From Clarireedia homoeocarpa (lineage: Eukaryota > Ascomycota > Leotiomycetes > Helotiales > Rutstroemiaceae), in the NCBI GenBank assembly GCA_001465935.1, contig LNKV01000004.1:310001-374000 (forward strand): 64,000 nucleotides of DNA, written 5' to 3'. The stretch's first letter is position 1, and each line of letters opens with the position of its first letter. The position numbers were made by a program, and so were the translations under genes. This document shows positions 57,029-64,000 of the stretch, piece after piece. Below the pieces are notes generated by a model. That model ran no database searches, was not told the DNA's origin, and saw only the letters and a program-made list of their open reading frames with translations.

Positions 57029-58119
57029 AGGCAGAACTACGCAATGCAGAAAGCAATTATTCTTTCTGGGTGAAGTATTACTCACCTTCTTCAAATTACA
57101 GTCTTCTCCATGATTCGACTCTTGACCTTGGCCGTGAAATTCTTTGGAGTTAAGTCAAGCATAATAGTACGATTTGTGCGAATAGTGACTCGCAATATGA
57201 GACAGGAGTCTTTTGTCCTCGGTTCGCCTCACAATCCACAACCCCTATTTCATCTGGTTCATTGTGTTACGTCGTCGACTTCTTAGTCACGTGGAAGTGG
57301 TAAAAGACAGTAGAGTTTGTATTGAAGCAATCAAGTAGGGGATTATCGATGGATTAAATGTCGATTGGTAACTAAGTAATAGAATTACTGTTTGAGTTGA
57401 GCACGAAGCTCCATATACTAAGGAAATAACATCTGCTTATATAGACCTTCAGTCCCATCAGTCCCATCAGTCCCATCAGGTGGGACTGCTGGGAAGTGGT
57501 GGGACGTCACGTGAGGTAATACTATGGGTTCTCCTATGACCAGTCAGGGCGTTGAGCTTATGGTCCCCTAATCCACGTGACCTGGTTCGTAACACATTGT
57601 ATGACAATTGGACCTGACTGGCAGGCTCGTTACCCCTATTCCTCTAATAAATACTCTGTGACCCCTCAAGTAAGTATGACTCAAAGACCCTTCACACTCA
57701 CTCGAGTGACTCCGAGGGCCTCGGATTTGAGTATAGATAAAACTTCTCTGGTGTTCGGTCTCTTTTCTTTCTATATCCATCAAAATCAACTCTATTTTAC
57801 CGCTCTTCTTAAGCGTTTTCGAGAAATCTGCATTACACATACACTGCATATAGCAAAGCTACACAATATATCTTCAAGCTTTTGTAAAACCCTGTGCCGC
57901 ATTGTGAAAACCACCGAGCAGGTAGCTAAACTGCATTTTCAGGATACTTGTCTTCACCCGGCTTCGATTCTTTAAACGCCTTGCGGTTTTCGGCAGTCGA
58001 CCAGACATTTACAACTGCTAGCTCAGAACTGATTCGATCCTATATCTCTTCACCCACGTGCATCACATCAGCGTCTTGTTTGCTATATTCGACAGCATTT
58101 CTGTTACTTTGTACGCACC
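57029..58119. other. Divergent intergenic region with E-box-like sites
   Basis: Region between the minus-strand gene starting near 57028 and the plus-strand gene around 58120. It contains CACGTG at 57288, 57508, 57574 and 58055, and a TCAGTCCCA triple repeat with an inverted TGGGACTG (57449-57488). The upstream exon of the 58120 gene, if there is one, must lie here, because no in-frame ATG is found at its start. Confidence 0.45.
57449..57488. repeat. 9-base direct repeat ending in a hairpin
   Basis: Three tandem TCAGTCCCA units followed, after a five-base gap, by TGGGACTG. The last direct unit and this segment can pair perfectly over eight bases. Confidence 0.7.
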
Positions 58120-58818
58120 TTGTTCTATGTAATCATCATAAATACTCGGGAGACCAGAGGACCTTACTTAAACGTTGTATTGGTCTCCATACCATCTCCA
58201 CATCTTCAAAATCATGGCACTTTCACAAAATACGACTACAAAAAGGCCATTGAGGCATATAACAAGGTCGAGGCGAATTCAATTCAGGATGTTAAAGAAT
58301 TTTGCAGGCTTGTGAGCTTTCTTTACGCATGCTATTTCTTAGAAAAGAAATTGGATAAGGTATCCTATCCGCTTGGAGGCCCTACTGCGTGGTCCACGCT
58401 GTGCACCGATTGCTGTCGTGACTGCTTGCGGGACTTTAAGGAGACTCCCACAATGGACAACCTTCATAAAGGCCCACCGGAGGTATACTGTGTACAAGGC
58501 GGTCTTCGTGAGTGGCTGTGCAAGCAACAGGGACAGCCCTTTTGGGTCGTTAAACTCGACCTTGAGAGGCTTCGTCTAGTTGTAAAGTATTCCAACCCGA
58601 ACCGTAGCAGAGCTGAAACTAAGGAGCTTGACGGGTTTTTGGAAGAATCAATAGCGTTCGAAAAGGCAATATCTGAGAAGAACAAAGCAGTATTGAAACT
58701 TATCCAAGACGATGCTGACCGAAATAAAAATGAACGGGACACTCCTCCTCAATTATTGGCTGTTCGACGAGAAACAGCAAAGATTAATGCCATGGCTGAG
58801 GGAGAAGAGAAAAATTAG
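58120..58818 (+). CDS. Uncharacterised protein, 5' end unresolved
   Basis: An open frame of about 230 codons ends at TAG 58818 with good coding character: YKKAIEAYNKVEANSIQDVK, EFCRLVSFLYACYFLEKKLD, LCTDCCRDCLRDFKETPTMD, GPPEVYCVQGGLREWLCKQQ and GQPFWVVKLDLERLRLVVKY, then a charged helical C-terminus ending EGEEKN. No family is recognised. The frame has no ATG before Met within TMDNLHKG, so the open upstream part implies either an exon further upstream joined by an intron or a 5' truncation. Cysteine-rich motif CTDCCRDC is notable but does not match a zinc-binding family I know. It could be part of a lineage-restricted gene. Start coordinate is that of the open frame, not of a known initiator. 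Confidence 0.45.
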   Translation: MFYVIIINTRETRGPYLNVVLVSIPSPHLQNHGTFTKYDYKKAIEAYNKVEANSIQDVKEFCRLVSFLYACYFLEKKLDKVSYPLGGPTAWSTLCTDCCRDCLRDFKETPTMDNLHKGPPEVYCVQGGLREWLCKQQGQPFWVVKLDLERLRLVVKYSNPNRSRAETKELDGFLEESIAFEKAISEKNKAVLKLIQDDADRNKNERDTPPQLLAVRRETAKINAMAEGEEKN

Positions 58819-59666
58819 TGGAAGAAAGTCGCAAAATAATATCTACGGAGACAGTCAGGGCAGTAGAAGCCGAACATGAGTAAGATAGAACATGGGTCTT
58901 AGCCAATATATAGGATTGGGTCCTATATCTTTCCCTGATCGACTATTACAGATAAACATAGGTTGAAGAGTATTGGATACATTCGTTTTACAAATGGCGA
59001 AAGAAATGGAGCTCGAAGTACAGGAGCACTCAAAAATATTGTTATACAGTTTAGATACCCAAAATATAATGCGTTGACGTTTGATATCCACCGTCTATGT
59101 CATTGGACATATGCTACCAGGACTTCGATGAGGGCTAGTTCTTCTCCACCTCTACATCACATTTTCACCTTGGACCTAAGACGCTTGTCAAGCCTTTAGT
59201 TGAAGAAACTTCGATGCGCTGAGGCTCATTCTAGCACAACAAGGTGTGAATAAAGACGCCGGAAGGTGTCCTAGACGTTGGGCAACGAGTCTCTCTGCTC
59301 ATTTACGGTATTCCAGCAACGGGAGCAGCATCTAGATCGACCGCAACTCTGAGAAAATGAACATAGAAAGAGACAGAAAAGGGTGAAAGCATTTACATCA
59401 TAACTCCTTCCTTTGACTGCCTCCGACTGACAAATGACAAAACCAATAAAGCAAGACTTAGCATGTCACTAACTGCTTGTAACTAAGGTTAAAGCCCGCT
59501 AGAGCTAAGCCAAAACGCCCCCCGATGGTGATGAAATCATCGCAGGATCTAGCCCACCGCCCCTAGAATATAATGCTCAAGCTGAACCCGCAGAAAATCG
59601 ACGTCAAGAATGCAGATGAATTGACCGCCACCACGATCAATTGAAGTCGAAGAAAACGCTCGAACG
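58819..59666. other. Intergenic 850 bases
   Basis: Spacer between two plus-strand genes. No domain-bearing frame in either direction. The minus-strand frames at 59549-60017 overlap the next gene and are shadows. Confidence 0.5.
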
Positions 59667-61288
59667 ATGTTTGCCGGACACTCTTCCACACCAGGTCGTG
59701 AAATGGCACCATCGAAAGCACTCCCATCTCCCACAGCAGTCGCTGCTTCTGATCGAATTCCTCGCACAATTCCATCGAATTATTCGGGAGTTGATCCGCA
59801 TCCGCATCCGCCTCCGCCTCCGCCTCCGCATTTGCATCATCAGAAAAAGAGGATTCCACAAAAGATCGTCGGATCCGATCCAATCCCTGCCCCGATCAAA
59901 CGCGTCCCCATCAATAACGAGCGGCCGAGAGCAGCTTCGAATCCAATACCGATAGCGACAGCGACAGCGAGCAATATTGGGAGGAAGAGAGAATTTCTTG
60001 TGGAAGAACAGAAGCATCCTATCAGTCTCGACGGAGTGGTAGATCTTACGAATACGGTTGATACGGATGTTACGACCAGAATATTACCCGGTAAGTAAAT
60101 TGATTTTACTGAAGAAAACAAGACAATCAATCCCAGCTGGAGATCGTAAAATCTCCACCTTTGTACGCGGCAGTGAATGCTTATTTGCATCTTGCATTCT
60201 GGACCACCCGTTAATACCTTCCTTCTTGATAATCTGCATGAACGCTGATCCATCAATTCCCCGCAGCCGTTGTCCACGAACACATCACCCCGACCCAGCA
60301 CGAAATAATCCAAGAACGCATCAGCCGTGAAATCCACTACCACGATGTCTATCACCGCATCCTTCCCATCATCGACACCGAGGTCCTCCCTCCACGCCAT
60401 TACATATACGGTCCCGACGGACGAACTCTCCACGAGGTCCCCGAGTCACAAGTCCGCAGCCGTACGGGCAATTCTCTCCATTCGCGCAATTGGCAGATAG
60501 TAGAAACCCACCCTTCTTCTGCCTCCAAGCAACACGATCTATATCATTCCATGATGCTCGGTATTGACCCCGCAGACGCAGATACGGAGGGGAAAACGCA
60601 TCACACCTATACATCTACATTCCGCATCAACCCTCGAGAGTTCCTCCGCTGGGCACGGAACCCCACCGCACCGATCAAGATTATGGAGCGGGAGTACATG
60701 ACCGCAGAGGGATTTCCCCGGAAAGAAACATGGTGGCGACATCCCCCGACATTAGAGAGCGGCACCGAAGAAACGGGGCAAACCGTGCCTATGTTCTGGC
60801 ACTGGACAGATGATGAGGAAGAGATTCTCGTGGCGCAGAAACACGAAGAAGAGCTGAGGAATGGTGTCATATATCAAGACAGGGAACGTGGATTTTCGGA
60901 GAAGAAAGGATACAGTAATGGGCATGTATCAAGGCGCTTTTCGATCCCGCGGAAACCGATCGTGCAGGCGAGAGCGGGTGATGAATCTCATGGGGAGAAA
61001 GGAGTTGGGATGGATAAATTGAAGAATCATCATTCGGGAGGTGCATATACGACGGACAAACCGCTGTTGGGAAGGGTTCTTGGGGAGGAAACGCCGAGGA
61101 AGACGTCTCAGGAGGGAGAAGCTACGAAATATCTACGCAGAATGAAAGAGGGGAGGAGTAGTTCGGTGTCGTCTGCAGAGAGCTTTAGGTCTTGGGGGAG
61201 GAATAGTGAGGGTGGGAATAACAGGAATTCGACAGGATTGAGGGAGGAAATGAGGGAGGTGAGGTTGGGGACTACTGAGGTGGTATGA
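59667..61288 (+). CDS. Conserved fungal protein of unknown function
   Basis: Two exons: 59667-60090 (GTAAGT donor) and 60267-61288 (CCCCGCAG acceptor), giving 481 residues. Splicing joins TRILPG to VVHEHITPTQHEIIQERISR and EIHYHDVYHRILPIIDTEVL, then PPRHYIYGPDG. This HE-x-x-x-P...I-x-x-E-I-x-x-HD-x-x-H-R-x-L-P-x-x-D-x-E-V-L-P-x-RH pattern is a well-known Pezizomycotina block with no assigned function. The N-terminal third is Pro/His-rich (HPHPPPPPPPHLHH, from a CCGCAT/CCGCCT repeat). The C-terminal half is charged and low-complexity with a Ser/Arg region (SSSVSSAESFRSWG). An alternative start is the Met at 59703. No catalytic motif or signal peptide is seen. Confidence 0.8.
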
Positions 61289-62684
61289 TATATGACATTC
61301 TCTTTTGTATTGTTTGTATGGTTTGCTGAGAATAGGCCGGTTTTGGACCGTGTACTTCTACCCTGGAAAAGCTGGATATGTAGACAGATGATAGGATAAT
61401 GATATACGACTGTACTTTACAATGACTTAGAAGGTTGGCATTATCTTTCATGAATTTCGGGAGTTTACTGAAGAGCACCTGCAATACAATGTAATAAACA
61501 GATCCATCCTATCCTGCTTCTCCTCGTTATTCATCCTCCATTCTCCCAACACCGTCATCTTCTCCATCCTTCAAAAGCTCAATTCCCAACCCTAACTCCA
61601 TTCTCCCTCCCAATCACGAACTTCTATTCCAAACCTCCTCCCACACCCCACACCCCAAGTAGACCGTCGATCATGACATCATTTCGTCGACCGCCGCCCC
61701 CCTAGTGCACGAGCAACATCATCTAGACCCACCGGACCCGAGCAATGGATTGTTCTGGATCAGTAGATGTCTGACGAACGGAGGTCAGAAAGTTATTTTT
61801 GCATTTGGATTGTGCAGAGACTTCATCTGGTATTAGATGAGACTAGGGAGTTTGGGGGATGATGGATAAGAAAATGGGAATGCGAACATTATGGAGGTGG
61901 GCTTGCTGTAGTTGAGATGTGTGGTGTAGGCCTACACGTGATGATGAGTCGTGTCGGGATGAAAGTGCACCAAATCGTCTCATTTTCCTTTCTATCCTCC
62001 TCTATCTTTTTATGCCAACTTCTTCGGATTGGAATGGACTCGTCAATTGACCGTCTTTCTTGGTCGTTTTTGGAATAATTGACTAGTAGACACTGCAGCG
62101 CATCTTTTGGCACTTCACTATTGTGAATGGGATGATTCTCTACTTCACCAATTACTACATGTCACCGAGACTCCCAGCGCTTTTCCACATGGAAACATTG
62201 AGGTTTTTATGAATTCTGCTGACCTGCTTATAAGTACCATTCTGGCTCTCAGTGTCTTCCCCCCGCTCGATATGGTCTTACAATACTAAGTCCAGCTTCT
62301 CAGCACCGAGATGCTTGTGCGGACTTCGATGACGCAAGCAACTGAGTTGCTACAAAATGTCGAGTTCCCCCGACTGCCTCCGTTCAAGAATCGTGTGATG
62401 TATAATCGAGAGCCAAAACGATAGCAATATGGCTAGTAAGCCAGATCGAAAACCAGTATTCGTGGATCGTCTAATCGTAACGAGATATCAGGAAATATCT
62501 ACTGTGTATTTGGGTTGAGTGTAATGAGTGTCGGTTGTTATTTTGCGAGAGATTGCGCGGTCAGAAGATCTATTCTATGTCCGCCATCTCATCAATGACG
62601 GAGGAGACTTACACGCAATAGGTCGTGCGACTCATTGGAGGTTAACACACTGCTCGAATTGTGTCCCCGAATTTCTAGAGACTT
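61289..62684. other. Intergenic 1.4 kb
   Basis: 3' flank of the preceding gene, followed by sequence with no supported gene. The plus-strand frame at 62528-62863 overlaps the broken minus-strand gene in the opposite sense and is not a gene. Confidence 0.5.
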
Positions 62685-63397
62685 CTAAGGAGCGAGAGGG
62701 CGACGTATATGCAGCTCCACCTTTTCCCGAGAAACAACCATTAATGGATCTGCGTGAACGGCCTCGAATTCGAGCACAAATGAATGCAAATGATCTGCGG
62801 GAACTCCCACATTTTTCAACAACAACAACCAACCGTCGCACGTCCATGATATACGCCGGCTAAAGACGGTTTTGAGAACCTCTTTCAATGTCATCGGAAG
62901 AACTGTCCTGAGACCAGTCCGAGTGGACAATGTTTCTTCCAGGTAGGCAATCTCGATTGAACAGAAAGATGCGGTTCCTTGCAGGACCGCTTTCCAATTC
63001 TCAAAGGTGCTGGGAGCGTTCTTGAAGTAGAGACTTTTGAGGACGTCCACCAACCAAATTGCGGTCACTTGCATACAATTTGTCGTACCTATCATTCGGC
63101 TAAAATTTCTTAAGGGACTGGAATCGCAAAATTTAAATAGAATCTGGTGTAAAGTACCAAGAGGGCCTCCTTCGCTACCAAGCGGCTGGTAAATAGGAGT
63201 CCAGGCGTGAGTGGTTTGGAGTCGTAATGACAGCGGATCAATTTATGGATCATACAGCAAAACTTATTTTCGCCTGATCTTGGTTTCAAAACCTCATAGA
63301 AGATTCTGGCGCGGATTTCGAATGGTATCCGAAAGATGGCCGACTCTTGGGAAAGGATTAGACGGCGAGGACCCAAGTGATCTACCAACCTACCCAT
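62685..63397 (-). pseudogene. Frameshifted F-box/2EXR-like gene
   Basis: From an ATG at 63397 (MGRLVDHLGPRRLILSQES), the frame runs through AIFRIPFEIRARIFYEVLKP and LLFTSRLVAKEALLVLYTRF to NFAIPVP, then stops at 63110. The natural continuation LRNFSRMIGTTNC follows immediately in another frame and stays open to 62685. A single base appears to be missing at about 63111. The pattern F-R-[IL]-P-x-E-[IL]-R-x-x-I followed by a later SR-x-x-x-x-EA-L motif is that of fungal F-box/2EXR-like proteins. The second half shows IWLVDVLKSLYFKN. Either a recently disabled gene or an assembly error. The open frame extends further upstream to 63868, but its start region looks non-coding. Confidence 0.5.
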
Positions 63398-64000
63398 GCC
63401 GGGATATTTATACACTCTCTCATTAATGAGCAGTTTTCGGGCTACTTCTGCCGGCTTCACTCTGCTTATATGCCTCCTGATCTCTTCATGCTCTCCCCTC
63501 TTTGGAAGGAGGTATGTTATGGACATGACGATATTGATGATCAAGAAAGTGGGATCTGGCAAGCACCCAGCCAACTCGAGGGTAATTTCACAAGAGAAGA
63601 CAAACCAAATTTGATTCAACAATATAGTTAACAGTATATTTTTAGTACAGATACGTGTAGAGCCTCCAGCTTTGACCACACATGGTGTTGCTCTTCCAGG
63701 TCCACTTATCATGCCATGCATGAATTCCACGATATGAAGCCCACAGTACGACACGGGAGAATTGCGGTCCGTTTCGTCAAAAATAAGGGGGGAAATTAAC
63801 CTTATCCCGTTATAGCCAACGGAGCCTTTGATTCCGCTATAGTGCACCGTAGTGATTTTCCAATTCATTTCCGAATGATCTGATGACTGGTGATATGAAC
63901 AAGGTGCTCCGGATATATCCTTTACTCCACAAGCATTAATTCGGCTTTGGCTACCCCAGATTTTACCCCAATGGCTGCAGATGCCTTACGGATGTTGTAC
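63398..64000. other. Right end of window, no gene recognised
   Basis: The minus-strand open frame continuing to 63868 has a mixed composition with no domain and no clear start. Plus-strand frames (63377-63631) are antisense to it. Nothing else is supported. Confidence 0.45.

Noticed and set aside
57577..57975. A 132-codon plus-strand frame
   Set aside because: No recognisable features. I considered it as an upstream exon of the 58120 gene but found no convincing junction.
1..64000. tRNA, rRNA, CRISPR and intact transposase genes
   Set aside because: I looked for tRNA B-box (GGTTCGAATCC-like) sequences, regularly spaced identical repeats and transposase or polymerase motifs and saw none. A tRNAscan and RepeatMasker run would be decisive.

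Overview
This 64 kb window looks like a chromosomal segment of a filamentous ascomycete (Pezizomycotina; Leotiomycetes is a guess). The genes have short introns with GTAAGT/GTATGT-type donors, CTAAC/CTGAC branch sites and YAG acceptors. Protein families are typical of these fungi: Zn2Cys6 regulators, 2EXR proteins, a sugar permease, an arylsulfotransferase-like protein, DUF3659 repeats and NOP16. Exon joins were built by hand from reading-frame continuity and splice signals; there is no transcript evidence.

Layout. 1-5 kb: decayed sequence with a coding relic and two neighbouring broken copies of a small Myb-like gene. 5-6 kb: an intact gene with an internally duplicated domain. 7-26.5 kb: the most distinctive part. 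Five low-complexity, LEA-like genes (7361-7836 -, 10689-11563 +, 14045-16443 +, 18636-22882 +, 26093-26413 -) lie close together with a conserved unknown gene (8728-9487 -) and a serine hydrolase (23558-25612 +). Two of the five share a C-terminal motif interrupted by an intron at the same codon and phase. Two share the DUF3659-type half-repeat, and two share a Gly/Asn/Thr/Val repeat. This suggests one locally expanded and shuffled family. The largest member has 1361 residues with ten DUF3659-type units and a C-terminal DUF6987-like region with a hydrophobic segment.

27.7-46.2 kb: genes are mostly on the minus strand: a small secreted Cys-rich protein, a Zn2Cys6 regulator whose zinc cluster is completed only by splicing, an arylsulfotransferase-like membrane-anchored protein, a seven-exon MFS sugar permease, a 2EXR protein and NOP16. 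50.7-53.4 kb: a second, large Zn2Cys6 regulator on the plus strand. 54.66-54.87 kb: a MITE-like inverted-repeat element. 55.9-61.3 kb: three uncharacterised genes. 62.7-63.4 kb: a frameshifted F-box/2EXR-like gene.

Long gene-poor stretches (28.2-30.9, 32.7-37.7, 46.2-50.7 and 53.4-55.9 kb) hold short tandem repeats and no gene that I can support. No tRNA, rRNA, CRISPR array or intact transposase was recognised.
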